Part shown: one piece after another, positions 43,485 through 52,120 of the stretch
How the letters are laid out: each line of letters opens with the position of its first letter
Numbering within the stretch: position 1 is the first letter of the stretch
NCBI GenBank assembly: GCA_942492795.1
Contig: OW818639.1
Coordinates: 930,001 to 994,000 of the forward strand
DNA: 64,000 bases
Reading direction: 5' to 3'
Source of the DNA: RGIG3178 sp942492795
GTDB lineage: Bacteria > Bacillota > Clostridia > Christensenellales > QAND01
Program-made: the position numbers and the translations under genes
Notes under the pieces: generated by a model
Told to the model about the DNA's origin: nothing
Databases searched by the model: none
The model's input: only the letters and a program-made list of their open reading frames with translations

Positions 43485-43560
43485 TTATGTCAAACGGCGT
43501 CTGTATTCAACGGGCGTCATTTGTTTTAGTGCTCACTGCAACACAAGCAAAGCTCCTCTT
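43485..43560 (-). pseudogene. possible IS3-type transposase C-terminal remnant
   Basis: On the minus strand a frame reads ALKQMTPVEYRRRLT and then a TAA at 43485-43487. TPVEYRRRL endings are characteristic of IS3-family orfB transposases. A TGA interrupts the frame immediately upstream of this stretch, and no further transposase sequence survives. Short, hence moderate confidence. Confidence 0.4.
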
Positions 43561-43626
43561 GTGGCATCGGTTTGTATTTCGATGTATACTGAAAAAAAGT
43601 CAGTATTCGAGACGGGAGATCGGCGG

Positions 43627-44412
43627 ATGATATTTTATTTTTCCGGCACCGGCAATTCGCTTTTTATAGCGAAGGAGATCGCAAAGGCGCAGGGCGATGC
43701 GACCGAATCCATAGCGCATGCTCTGGACAAGAGCAATCTGACGTATGAGCTCAAAGACGGGGCGCTTTTGGGTTTCGTATACCCCGTGTATTCCTGGGCG
43801 CCGCCACAGATCGTGCTGGAATTCATTCAAAACATGACCGTCACGGGCGGCAAGCCCTATGTTTTCTCCGTTAACACCTGCGGGGACGAGGAAGGGCATG
43901 CCACGCGCACGCTGCAAAAGGCACTCGAATCAAAAGTGATGAAGCTTAACAGCGCGTTTAGCGTGCGCATGCCGAACAACTATATCCTCGGTTTCGATGT
44001 GGATAGCAAGGCATTGGAAGAGGAGAAGCTGCGGCAAAGCGGGCGTAAACTTATGCAAATTAACGATGTGATCGCCAAGCGGGACAGCGCGTTTGATCTG
44101 CTTCCCGGCAGGCTCCCATCGGTTAAATCGGGATTAATCGCGCCGCTTTTCAACCGGTTTGCGCGAGCGACCTCCAAATTTTATGCTTTGGATACCTGCA
44201 CGCGCTGCGGGTTGTGCGTTGAGCTCTGTCCGGTACATACCATCACGCTTTCGGACAAGCCGAAATGGGATAAAAGCTGCACCCGCTGCCTTGCGTGCAT
44301 CCACCGCTGCCCGGTTCGGGCCATTCAATACGGCACTGCTACCGTCAAAAAAGGCCGGTACATCCATCCTGTGCTTCGGGGAAGGTCCAGCGATGCCATG
44401 CCAAACGATTGA
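43627..44412 (+). CDS. EFR1-type flavodoxin/ferredoxin fusion
   Basis: 261 residues behind GGGAGATCGGCGG. The N-terminal flavodoxin-like domain begins IFYFSGTGNSLFIAKEIA, the FMN-binding signature. The C-terminus carries two 4Fe-4S motifs, CTRCGLCVELCPVHTI and CTRCLACIHRCPVRAI. EFR1 (EmrA/flavodoxin-ferredoxin) proteins are electron carriers common in anaerobic Firmicutes; partner enzymes are not known. It is followed after 38 bases by the RNase gene, possibly in the same transcript. Confidence 0.92.
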   Translation: MIFYFSGTGNSLFIAKEIAKAQGDATESIAHALDKSNLTYELKDGALLGFVYPVYSWAPPQIVLEFIQNMTVTGGKPYVFSVNTCGDEEGHATRTLQKALESKVMKLNSAFSVRMPNNYILGFDVDSKALEEEKLRQSGRKLMQINDVIAKRDSAFDLLPGRLPSVKSGLIAPLFNRFARATSKFYALDTCTRCGLCVELCPVHTITLSDKPKWDKSCTRCLACIHRCPVRAIQYGTATVKKGRYIHPVLRGRSSDAMPND

Positions 44413-44450
44413 AGCGCCGGGAAACAAAACTATCTGAAAAGAGTGGGACA

Positions 44451-45917
44451 ATGAGCGAAATATACGGCAGAAAACACCGCACCATGCTTGAAAATCTGGC
44501 CCGTCAGGCGATGCTCGACAGGGGGCTTGAGCCGGATTTTCCAGCCGGTGTAATCGCACAGTTAGAGCAAATCAAAGGGCCTGCTGAAACGGAGGATTCC
44601 ATCCGCGACCTCAGGCATCTGCCGTGGTGCTCCATCGACAACGACGATTCGCAGGATCTGGACCAATTGACGACGGCGGAACACAACGCGGACAATCGCG
44701 TGGTCGTATACGTCGCGATCGCCGATGTGGATGCGCTGGTGCAAAAGGAAACGCCCATTGACGCTCACGCGCAGCTAAACACCGTTTCCGTCTATACCGG
44801 AGCACGGACTTTCCCGATGCTGCCGGAGAAACTTTCCACGGGTTTTACCTCTCTCAACTTTGATTCGGATCGGGTGGCTGTGGTCATTGAAATGCATCTG
44901 GATGAACAAGGAACACTTCGGTCATCGGATGTATACCGGGCACTGGTTAAAAACAAAGCGAAGCTTGCTTATAAGAGCGTGGCGGCGTGGCTGGACGGCG
45001 GAACGATGCCGCAAGCGGTGCAGGCGATTCCTGGTCTTGACGACAATCTGCGCCTGCAGGACAAATTCGCACAGAAATTGCGGCGGCAGCGCCATCAGAA
45101 CGGAGCGCTGGATCTGGATTCCATCGAAGTGAATCCGGTGTTCCACGGCGAGGAACTGGCGGATCTTGAGCCCGACGATAAAAACCGCGCGCGAGAGATC
45201 ATCGAGGATTTTATGATAGCCGCAAACGGTGTTTCCGCGCGGTATCTGGCAGATAAAAACTTTCCGTCCTTTCGCCGGATGGTCAAAGAACCCGAACGAT
45301 GGGATAGGATCATGGACCTTGCCGCGGAGAATGGCGGGCACTTGACAAGCGAGCCAGACGCTGTATCGCTGGAGGAGTTTTTAGTCGAATTCCGGGCGAG
45401 GGACCCGATTCGGTTCCCGGATTTGTCGCTTTCCGTCATCAAGCTATTGGGACCGGGTGAATATGCCATCGCGTTTCCGGGCGGCGGTGTAAGCGGCCAT
45501 TTTGGCCTTGCGGTGAAGGACTATTCCCATTCCACGGCGCCCAATAGACGTTATCCCGATCTTATCACGCAGCGGTTGTTGAAAGCGGCAATTTTGCATC
45601 TGCCTGTCCCCTACACGCTGGAGGAACTCGAAGCGCTCGCGCAGCATTGTACCCGGCAGGAGGATGCGGCGAGGAAGGTGGAACGGCAGGTCATCAAATC
45701 CGCCGCCGCGATCCTGTTGCAGCCGCGCATCGGCGAGCAGTTCGACGGCATTGTTACCGGCGCGGCGAAAAAGGGAACGTGGGTACGCCTGTTTCACCCG
45801 CCTGTGGAAGGCAAGCTGGTCACAGGGTATATCGGGCTTGAAGTGGGGCAGAAAGTGCGCGTGAAGCTTTATGCTACGGATATTGAGCGCGGATACATCG
45901 ACTTTCAACGGGTATAA
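44451..45917 (+). CDS. RNB-domain ribonuclease (RNase II/R family, DrII-like)
   Basis: 488 residues. The catalytic stretch WCSIDNDDSQDLDQL keeps three of the four acidic RNase II residues; the fourth Asp position is Gln, which I recall from the short Deinococcus-type RNase II subgroup. GGGVSGHFGLAVKDYSHSTAPNRRYPDL is the conserved RNB region and a short S1-like domain ends the protein (EQFDGIVTGAAKKGTWVRL). Both cold-shock domains of classic RNase II/R are missing and a compact N-terminal segment replaces them. It degrades RNA 3'-5' processively. Confidence 0.9.
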   Translation: MSEIYGRKHRTMLENLARQAMLDRGLEPDFPAGVIAQLEQIKGPAETEDSIRDLRHLPWCSIDNDDSQDLDQLTTAEHNADNRVVVYVAIADVDALVQKETPIDAHAQLNTVSVYTGARTFPMLPEKLSTGFTSLNFDSDRVAVVIEMHLDEQGTLRSSDVYRALVKNKAKLAYKSVAAWLDGGTMPQAVQAIPGLDDNLRLQDKFAQKLRRQRHQNGALDLDSIEVNPVFHGEELADLEPDDKNRAREIIEDFMIAANGVSARYLADKNFPSFRRMVKEPERWDRIMDLAAENGGHLTSEPDAVSLEEFLVEFRARDPIRFPDLSLSVIKLLGPGEYAIAFPGGGVSGHFGLAVKDYSHSTAPNRRYPDLITQRLLKAAILHLPVPYTLEELEALAQHCTRQEDAARKVERQVIKSAAAILLQPRIGEQFDGIVTGAAKKGTWVRLFHPPVEGKLVTGYIGLEVGQKVRVKLYATDIERGYIDFQRV

Positions 45918-46033
45918 AAATCTACCGGCGAGCAGATGCGATCCGGTCATCGTTTTCAAGCGTGCACTTAGCTGTTATAATAGCTTGTATGAATTTGCCA
46001 AAGGTTTATTCTGTTTTCAAAGGAGGACGGGGA

Positions 46034-47257
46034 ATGTCGAAAAAAATTACCGCTATCCTGTTCTTCTTTTTGTGTGCGCTGATGTTGTTCGCCCCCGATT
46101 CAAAAGCATATGCCGACGGCGTTTATGATTTTAGCGTTTCGGCTGCGTGTGTCAATGTCGGCGAAACCGTACGGTTCAAATTGAAAACACCTTCCGGCAC
46201 CGCAAAAGCGACGCTGTATGTGGATGGCAAACGGACGGTTGCCAACGATGCGCCGCAAATAGTCAATGGCGCGATGCTTTTTGATTTTGCGCTGCCCATG
46301 CAGGCATCCGGCACAAAGCACATCCGGTTTTATGTTTATGGGACGAACGGGAAACTGCTGATAAAATACCCGAACAAAGCAATCCCGATCAAGGCAGTAT
46401 GGCCTTTGTATGCACCCGTAAGCGCGGCTGTCACGTTTTTGGAATCCGACAGGGCGGTGCTTCAGGCAACGCTGGCGCCCGGCTATACGTACAAACGGTA
46501 CGGTTTTTATTTGGGAACGTCGCAGACGGCTTTGAGCACGACGGTTCGCGCCACTTCGATCCGGTCAAATTCGTATGACAAGCTTGTAACGCCGCTCATA
46601 CCCGCTACGACGTACTACTACCAGCCCTTTGCGATCACCTCCCGCGGCGTTGTGCTCAACGGAACGGTACAATCGTTCACAACGCCACAGACAAAGTCAT
46701 ACACGCTTGAGGATAGCATGCTTGCCGGCATCGCCGAAAAATACGAGTATCTGTTTCATGCAGGTACAATGTATTATACGAGGCAGGATCCGCCTTTGGG
46801 TTATCGGTCATACGCCGAAGCGGCAAAGCATATGGTTCCAATCAAGGTGCCGGTGTGGGTCAAATCGGGCGGCTCGCGCAGGGCATCCACCCGGACGCTG
46901 TTGGTAAACCGGAAACTTGCCGAAAACATCAAGGCCATCTTTGTGGAGATATACGCGCTTGATATGCAGTTTCCGATCATGTATCTGCGCTGTTTCAGCT
47001 ACCGCACGATACGCGGTCCGGGATTGTACAACAGCAACCTTCTTTCGCACCATTCGTTCGGTGCCGCGATCGACATCAACAAGTCCTACAATCTGTTCTA
47101 CCGCTCCGTAGACAGGCGAAACCCCAAGAATCCGTACACCATTCCCGCGGTGGTCATCGCGATATTCGAAAAATACGGGTGGGCATGGGGCGGAGACTTT
47201 GAGGAAGGCTTGGACACAATGCACTTCCAATACCTCGGTTTGGATCTTTGCCCATAA
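46034..47257 (+). CDS. secreted M15-family peptidase (D,D-carboxypeptidase / endopeptidase type)
   Basis: 407 residues behind AAAGGAGGACG. A signal peptide ends near residue 27. Beta-rich Ig or fibronectin-like modules occupy about 28-230, including YLGTSQTALSTTVRATSIRS. The C-terminal M15 domain has HHSFGAAIDINKS (zinc His and Asp) and MHFQYLG (second zinc His). It likely trims peptidoglycan stem peptides outside the membrane. Different architecture from the VanX-like lipoprotein at 18776. Confidence 0.88.
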   Translation: MSKKITAILFFFLCALMLFAPDSKAYADGVYDFSVSAACVNVGETVRFKLKTPSGTAKATLYVDGKRTVANDAPQIVNGAMLFDFALPMQASGTKHIRFYVYGTNGKLLIKYPNKAIPIKAVWPLYAPVSAAVTFLESDRAVLQATLAPGYTYKRYGFYLGTSQTALSTTVRATSIRSNSYDKLVTPLIPATTYYYQPFAITSRGVVLNGTVQSFTTPQTKSYTLEDSMLAGIAEKYEYLFHAGTMYYTRQDPPLGYRSYAEAAKHMVPIKVPVWVKSGGSRRASTRTLLVNRKLAENIKAIFVEIYALDMQFPIMYLRCFSYRTIRGPGLYNSNLLSHHSFGAAIDINKSYNLFYRSVDRRNPKNPYTIPAVVIAIFEKYGWAWGGDFEEGLDTMHFQYLGLDLCP

Positions 47258-47404
47258 TGTGATTTTTTTCAAGGGGTCAAACAGAATTTGTCACTATGGG
47301 ATTGGTTCGTTGATACTCGAAGAGCGCAAGGTGAAAGCCCTGCGCTCTTTTTATATCCTAATGCAGGACGGCGATGTATTTCTTACGCCGCATGTCGGGA
47401 TACT

Positions 47405-47554
47405 ATGGCTGAGGTGAGCATCCTGGCAAAGAAAAAGGAAGATTCAAAGGATAAGGTGGCATTGACGAGCAATACAAACTCGAAATCGGCGCAAAACCAG
47501 AATCAGCAGCACAATACGCAAAAACAAGCTCTGGGGCCGAACACAAAACGATAG
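47405..47554 (+). CDS. small hydrophilic Asn/Gln-rich protein
   Basis: Up to 49 residues. The best start is unclear: ATG 47405 lacks a ribosome site, while GAGGTGAG at 47411-47418 would favour GTG 47414 or CTG 47423. The body is KKKEDSKDKVALTSNTNS, then an Asn/Gln stretch (AQNQNQQHNTQKQ) and a basic end. The composition resembles small acid-soluble or coat-associated spore proteins, but no family match is claimed. It ends nine bases before another tiny gene. Confidence 0.45.
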   Translation: MAEVSILAKKKEDSKDKVALTSNTNSKSAQNQNQQHNTQKQALGPNTKR

Positions 47555-47563
47555 GGGCAGATC

Positions 47564-47698
47564 ATGGGCAAACGCAATAAAATGAAGAGCACGCGCAACA
47601 ACAAGAAGGAAGACGGGACGTTCCGCAGCAAAAAGATCAAGCATGATCCGCAGGCGGAAAGCGCCCGTGCAGTTTTTGGCGAAGACGACAAAAAATAA
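47564..47698 (+). CDS. 44-residue basic protein
   Basis: Starts MGKRNKMKSTRNNKKEDG behind AGGGGCAG and ends with HDPQAESARAVFGEDDKK. The KHDPQAESAR segment recalls from memory small conserved Clostridial proteins (CPC_1213-like), unverified. Its strong basic N-terminus could bind nucleic acid. It is paired with the preceding Asn/Gln-rich ORF and terminated by a strong hairpin, which supports real transcription. Confidence 0.6.
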   Translation: MGKRNKMKSTRNNKKEDGTFRSKKIKHDPQAESARAVFGEDDKK

Positions 47699-47712
47699 GA
47701 TATCATCCTACA

Positions 47713-47749
47713 AAAAAAGGATGCCAGCGATTGCGTTGGCATCCTTTTT
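47713..47749. terminator. bidirectional terminator
   Basis: AAAAAGGATGCCA and TGGCATCCTTTTT form a 13-pair stem with A/T flanks that serve both the small ORFs (plus) and larE (minus). Confidence 0.92.
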
Positions 47750-47775
47750 GTGGATTGCTGCTGTAATGTGAGCGT

Positions 47776-48588
47776 TTACAGACGCAGCGTCTCGTTCATG
47801 CTGCCTGTACGGTAACCCAACAGATCCAACGCGACATAGGTAAAGCCGAATTTTTTGAATTCGCGTTGTATTTTTTGCCGGTTCTCCTGCTGTAGCAGAA
47901 CATCAAATCCGGATTCGTCCGTTTCGATTCGCGCCAAATCCCCGTGGAAGCGAACGCGGACCTGAACAAAGCTCATATCCAGCAAGCATTGTTCGGCGCG
48001 GTCGATCATCTTTAAACGGTTCGGCGTAATGCTTTCGCCATACGGGAACCGGGAAGACAGACAGGCAAACGACTGCTTGTTCCAGGTGGGAAGACCCAAT
48101 TGCTTGGATAGTTGCCGTATCTCCATTTTTGTCAGCTCCGCAATACGTAAAGGACTTTTTGCGCCAAGCTCCGCAACGGCAATCAAACCTGGCCGGTAGT
48201 CGCCGTTATCGTCCATATTGGAGCCTTCCACGACATGTGCGATCCCGTTTTGCAATGCGATCGCGTTAATCTTTGTGAACAGCTCCGTCTTGCAAAGATA
48301 GCAGCGATTGACGGGGTTTTTCGAGAAGCCTTCGATATCAAGTTCTTCGGAATCCACAATGATATGTTCGATGCCTTCCTTTTTTGCAAACGCCGCGGCT
48401 TCGTTTAATTCACGCTGTGGAAAGCTAAGCGAACGCGCGGTGACGGCTATGGCTTTTTCGCCCAGCACATCGTGCGCTACTTTGAGCAAAAAGGTGGAAT
48501 CCACGCCGCCGGAAAAGGCAACCGCCACACTGCCCAGGGATTGTAGGGTTCGTTGAAGCAATTCGTATTTTAATTGCAATGGTTCCAT
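47776..48588 (-). CDS. larE: ATP-dependent sacrificial sulfur transferase LarE
   Basis: 270 residues from the ATG behind GAGGTACAGC. PP-loop motif AFSGGVDSTFLLKVA, then CYLCKTELF, EGSNMDDNGDYRPG and FACLSSRFPYGE, which contains the Cys used as sulfur donor in sacrificial LarE enzymes. LarE adds sulfur to the nickel-pincer precursor (P2CMN) of lactate racemase and related enzymes. larA, larB and larC are not in the window. cysK lies 49 bases upstream on the same strand, so cysteine supply and this sulfur-consuming step may be co-transcribed. Confidence 0.93.
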   Translation of the reverse strand: MEPLQLKYELLQRTLQSLGSVAVAFSGGVDSTFLLKVAHDVLGEKAIAVTARSLSFPQRELNEAAAFAKKEGIEHIIVDSEELDIEGFSKNPVNRCYLCKTELFTKINAIALQNGIAHVVEGSNMDDNGDYRPGLIAVAELGAKSPLRIAELTKMEIRQLSKQLGLPTWNKQSFACLSSRFPYGESITPNRLKMIDRAEQCLLDMSFVQVRVRFHGDLARIETDESGFDVLLQQENRQKIQREFKKFGFTYVALDLLGYRTGSMNETLRL

Positions 48589-48637
48589 GCTGTACCTCGT
48601 TGATTTTATCCTGGGAAATCGGCAAGCTTTTGTATGT

Positions 48638-49570
48638 TTAGTCCGCAAACAGAGGGGTGGAGAGGTACCGTTCTCCCGTGTCCGGCAGGATAACGACGAT
48701 GGTCTTGCCCGCATTCTCGGGCCGTTTGGCAATTTCCGTCGCCGCCCATAACGCAGCTCCGGAGGAGATGCCGACCAGCAGACCTTCGGTTTTGGAAATC
48801 TCTCTGCCTGTTGCAAAGGCATCCTCATTTTTCACAGTGATGATCTCGTCATAGATCTTCTGGTTTAGCACATCCGGCACAAAGCCCGCACCGATACCCT
48901 GGATCTTATGCGATCCCGACCGCCCTTCGGAGAGAACGGGGGAATCAAACGGTTCCACGGCGACGATCTTCACACCGGGATTTTGGGATTTCAAATATTC
49001 GCCCGCACCGGTGATGGTACCGCCGGTTCCGATGCCTGCAACCAGAACATCGACTTTACCGTCGGTGTCCTCCCATATTTCGGGACCTGTGGTTTCCCGG
49101 TGTATTTTCGGGTTGGCCGGGTTTGTAAATTGCCCCGGAATGAAGGAATTGGGAATTTCTGCAGCCAATTCTTCAGCACGGGCGATCGCGCCCTTCATGC
49201 CTTTGCTGCCTTCGGTCAATACCAGCTCCGCTCCATACGCTTTTAAGAGGTTCCTTCGTTCCACGCTCATCGTCTCCGGCATGGTCAGAATGATGCGGTA
49301 GCCTCTTGCTGCCGCAACCGATGCCAGGCCAATTCCGGTGTTTCCGCTGGTGGGTTCAATGAGTACAGAATCGGACTTGAGCAATCCCTTCTGCTCCGCA
49401 TCGTCGATCATCGCTTTTGCGATCCGGTCCTTTACGCTGCCCGCGGGATTGAAGGACTCCAGCTTGCCCACGATTTTGGCATTCAGATCATGCTTCTTTT
49501 CAAAGTTTATGAGCTCCAGAAGGGGCGTTCTGCCGATCAATTCCGTTAAGCTCTTATAGATTTTTGCCAT
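48638..49570 (-). CDS. cysK: cysteine synthase A (O-acetylserine sulfhydrylase)
   Basis: 310 residues from ATG after GAGG. The PLP lysine lies in NPAGSVKDRIA, the substrate loop is PTSGNTGIGLA and the phosphate-binding loop is GIGTGGTITGAGEYLK; the end SAALWAA...GERYLST is typical of CysK. It makes cysteine from O-acetylserine and sulfide, with PLP. A consensus promoter lies just upstream with a palindrome over the start of transcription. larE follows downstream. Confidence 0.96.
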   Translation of the reverse strand: MAKIYKSLTELIGRTPLLELINFEKKHDLNAKIVGKLESFNPAGSVKDRIAKAMIDDAEQKGLLKSDSVLIEPTSGNTGIGLASVAAARGYRIILTMPETMSVERRNLLKAYGAELVLTEGSKGMKGAIARAEELAAEIPNSFIPGQFTNPANPKIHRETTGPEIWEDTDGKVDVLVAGIGTGGTITGAGEYLKSQNPGVKIVAVEPFDSPVLSEGRSGSHKIQGIGAGFVPDVLNQKIYDEIITVKNEDAFATGREISKTEGLLVGISSGAALWAATEIAKRPENAGKTIVVILPDTGERYLSTPLFAD

Positions 49571-49597
49571 GGTGCATACCTCAACTTTCAAAATATA

Positions 49598-49646
49598 ATT
49601 CCTATAAGAATACTATTATTGTAATGTGCCTATGAAAACTTGTCAA
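49598..49646 (-). promoter_or_regulatory. cysK promoter with overlapping palindrome
   Basis: On the minus strand TTGACA (49646-49641), 17 bases and TACAAT (49623-49618) make a near-consensus promoter. ATTCCTATAAGAAT (49598-49611) is an almost perfect palindrome just downstream, where a repressor such as an Rrf2/CymR-type cysteine regulator could bind. The regulator is an inference. Confidence 0.65.
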
Positions 49647-49655
49647 TACAAAAAA

Positions 49656-49688
49656 ATAAAAACCTTTGGCATGCGCCAAAGGTTTTTA
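49656..49688 (-). terminator. terminator of the aldo/keto reductase gene
   Basis: AACCTTTGGC and GCCAAAGGTT form a stem; on the minus strand a T-rich run (TTTTTATTTTTTT) follows. It is about 50 bases past the stop codon. Confidence 0.9.
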
Positions 49689-49738
49689 TGGGAAGGAAGA
49701 GAACGGTTGTATTACAAAGGCAAACGCTCAGGCGGTCT

Positions 49739-50875
49739 CTAGACCAGCGCTTTTTGTGCGTTTTTCAGCTCGTCCATGATATGCAGCTGCTGCGGGCATT
49801 GGCTTTCGCACAGGCCGCACTCAATACAAAGCTCGGCACCGCCGAAGCGTGCGCTGGCGCGTGCGTAATCGCGCTTGCCAGCCGCCAGATCGTCAAACAT
49901 GGATGCTTTGTTGTAGGCCGCAAAGATGCTCGGGATCGGTACATTGTTGGGGCAGGGCATGCAATAGTCGCAACCTGTGCACCCGACCCGGATCCTGCTC
50001 TGGTAGGACGCCTTGACATCGCGTATCAGTTTTTTCTCCGGTGGCGTCATCACGTTGGGATACGCGTTTTGAAAGATCGCGATATCCTCCACCAACTGCT
50101 CCATCGTGGTCACGCCCGAGAGGACGCAGCTTACCTGCGGATAGTTATACACATAGCGGAACGCCCATTCCGCCGCGCTGCGCTTATCGGGGTAGGTTTC
50201 ATACAGCGCTTTTACCTCGGGCGTGGCGTTGGCGAGCCTGCCGCCGCGAAGCGGCTCCATCACGACAACGGCCATTCCTTTATCGTGGGCAAGGCTGAGC
50301 CCTTCATCGGTGACTTCTTTATCACCGTCCAAAAAGTTATGCTGCACCTGGCACATTGCCCAGTCATAGGCGTTGACGATCTCGCGGAAGCAATCGTACT
50401 GACCGTGATAGGAGAAGCAGATGGCGCCGATAAGTCCCTCGGCTTTGAATTTCTCCATCTCCTCGAGCATGCGCAGCAGTTTTGCCTGTTCCCAATGTTC
50501 AACGTCGAGATGATGGACCAGATAGGCGTCGATATAATCAGTCCCGAGCCGCTTTAGCTGCGTTTCAAGGATCGGCCGCATTTCATCCTTGCTCTTGAGG
50601 ATGCGCGGGGGCACTTTGGTGCCGATATGCACCTTCTTACGGTAGCCATCCTGCAGCGCTTCGCCTATGACCAGTTCGCTTTCACCGGCATTGTAAACAT
50701 ACGATGAATCCAGATAATTCACACCGTTGTCGATTGCGTAACGTATCATTTTGATGGATTCTTCGTGGTTGATGTGAGTCGTGCCGTCCTCTTTCGTGAT
50801 TTGCGGAAGCCGCATGCAGCCCATGCCGAAAGTGGAAACGTCAAAACCTTGTTTTCCGTAGGGACGATAGAGCAT
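49739..50875 (-). CDS. aldo/keto reductase with C-terminal 4Fe-4S ferredoxin domain
   Basis: 378 residues from the ATG behind AGGAGG; the long upstream extension of the frame is non-coding. The AKR barrel has YRPYGKQGFDVSTFGMGCMRLP, the catalytic Asp/Tyr region YLDSSYVYNAGESE, Lys in IGTKVP and YLVHHLD. The C-terminal domain holds CTGCDYCMPCPNNVPI and CIECGLCESQCPQQLHI. These fusions are common in anaerobes and probably exchange electrons between ferredoxin and a carbonyl substrate, which is unknown. Confidence 0.93.
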   Translation of the reverse strand: MLYRPYGKQGFDVSTFGMGCMRLPQITKEDGTTHINHEESIKMIRYAIDNGVNYLDSSYVYNAGESELVIGEALQDGYRKKVHIGTKVPPRILKSKDEMRPILETQLKRLGTDYIDAYLVHHLDVEHWEQAKLLRMLEEMEKFKAEGLIGAICFSYHGQYDCFREIVNAYDWAMCQVQHNFLDGDKEVTDEGLSLAHDKGMAVVVMEPLRGGRLANATPEVKALYETYPDKRSAAEWAFRYVYNYPQVSCVLSGVTTMEQLVEDIAIFQNAYPNVMTPPEKKLIRDVKASYQSRIRVGCTGCDYCMPCPNNVPIPSIFAAYNKASMFDDLAAGKRDYARASARFGGAELCIECGLCESQCPQQLHIMDELKNAQKALV

Positions 50876-51091
50876 AAAGTGTCCTCCTATGTAGACTTCT
50901 AAGTATTTACTATCTAGTATACGCAAACGGGATCGTTCGTCAAGCGAACGATCCGGGGTATGGCATCGAAAAGTGTTTTGGCTTTGTGTTTTGCATCGTA
51001 TCGTGCATTGTGGATTGACGTCGATTTTTGTATAATAATGCCAAAAGGGGCGTTTGCCGAATGCATTGAAAAGGAATGGAGGGAACCGAAC

Positions 51092-51889
51092 ATGGCGCAT
51101 GATTTGTACGTTTCCGTCGACGGCATAAACAAAGTTGTAACGAAGCCCAAAAGCAGGAGGCTGTGCACCGCAGTCATTGGGATTTTGCTGGTGCTTTTCG
51201 CGGCACTGTTGGTGTCGTGCCAGAAAGCGGATGTAAAGGGCGCATGGCACAATGAAACCTATGCGCAGGTTTTTGCCTTTGACGGCAGCGGTACCGTGAC
51301 GCTCAAGACGGCAGCCGGAAGCTTCAAAGGAATCTATGTGTTCGATGCGGACAAGTCTCAGGGTACGCTTGCGGTGCTTGGCGAATCGCTGTCCTTCGGC
51401 CTCAAGGGCGACAGCATCTTTGTTGGCAACGAAGGCGGGACATCGACGGAGTTCAAGCGTGGCGATATGGCAATTGCCATTGTCACACCCGCGGTCACGA
51501 TTGCGCAAACGCCGGCTCCTACGACAGCCGCCACTGCCACTCCCGCGCCGCCGATGCAAACCGCCGTCACGCTTGTCACACTCAAGCCGGGCATGGTGAT
51601 CACCCCGGGGGACGTCATCGGTAAACTGATCATCACAGAAATTACCGGCGACTGGTTCTGCGTGCAGTTCGCCAATACAAAACTGACGTTTAAAGCCGAC
51701 GGCAGGTTTGAATTTGTTTCCAAGTCCGCCCCATACGGCGGCACCTATACGTACAATCCCGATACCAATTCGGGCGTGATGACAGAAGACGGATCGGGCC
51801 CGGCATCCTTTGCTTACAACGAAACCAAACAGTCGGTTTCCGCTTACTACAAAGGGCAGCAGTGCACCTTTATCAAGCAGGCGCCCTAA
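51092..51889 (+). CDS. membrane-anchored lipoprotein-like protein with Thr/Pro linker
   Basis: 265 residues from the ATG behind GGAGGGAAC. The N-terminal 20 residues are cytosolic and basic; a helix then ends in LLVSCQK, a possible lipobox at residue 43, unusually far in. Two beta-rich modules (WHNETYAQVFAFDGSGTVTL; WFCVQFANTKLTFKADGRFE) flank a Pro/Thr/Ala linker at about 145-170. The second module resembles the DUF5640-like small beta fold that reads GDWFCVQFANTKLTF. No function known. Confidence 0.7.
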   Translation: MAHDLYVSVDGINKVVTKPKSRRLCTAVIGILLVLFAALLVSCQKADVKGAWHNETYAQVFAFDGSGTVTLKTAAGSFKGIYVFDADKSQGTLAVLGESLSFGLKGDSIFVGNEGGTSTEFKRGDMAIAIVTPAVTIAQTPAPTTAATATPAPPMQTAVTLVTLKPGMVITPGDVIGKLIITEITGDWFCVQFANTKLTFKADGRFEFVSKSAPYGGTYTYNPDTNSGVMTEDGSGPASFAYNETKQSVSAYYKGQQCTFIKQAP

Positions 51890-51964
51890 CAGCAGAGACG
51901 CTGTATAGGGCGTTGAAATTGGACAAACGCAAGGGGTACAAAAGCAACTTGCACTCGCGTTAAA

Positions 51965-51997
51965 AACAACCGGCGTAAGCTTACGCCGGTTGTTTTT
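51965..51997 (+). terminator. terminator of the lipoprotein-like gene
   Basis: AACAACCGGCGTAAG and CTTACGCCGGTTGTT form a perfect 15-pair palindromic stem followed by T5. Confidence 0.93.
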
Positions 51998-52051
51998 GTA
52001 AAAGGGTATTTTTCTTTAAAGCTGGAGTATTGCATATTACAGCATTGGATG

Positions 52052-52089
52052 TGTCAATATTTGACAATATTGTGTACAAATGTTACAGT
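52052..52089 (+). promoter_or_regulatory. promoter with overlapping palindrome
   Basis: TTGACA (52061-52066), 17 bases and TACAGT (52084-52089) precede the gene at 52121. The perfect palindrome TGTCAATATTTGACA at 52052-52066 covers the -35 box, a likely repressor site. The regulator is not identifiable here. Confidence 0.6.
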
Positions 52090-52120
52090 CAATATATTGT
52101 AGATAAAAGGAGATATTATC

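Noticed and set aside
49640..50557. A 305-codon plus-strand ORF opposite the aldo/keto reductase
   Set aside because: Antisense artefact; the minus-strand gene has all AKR and ferredoxin motifs.
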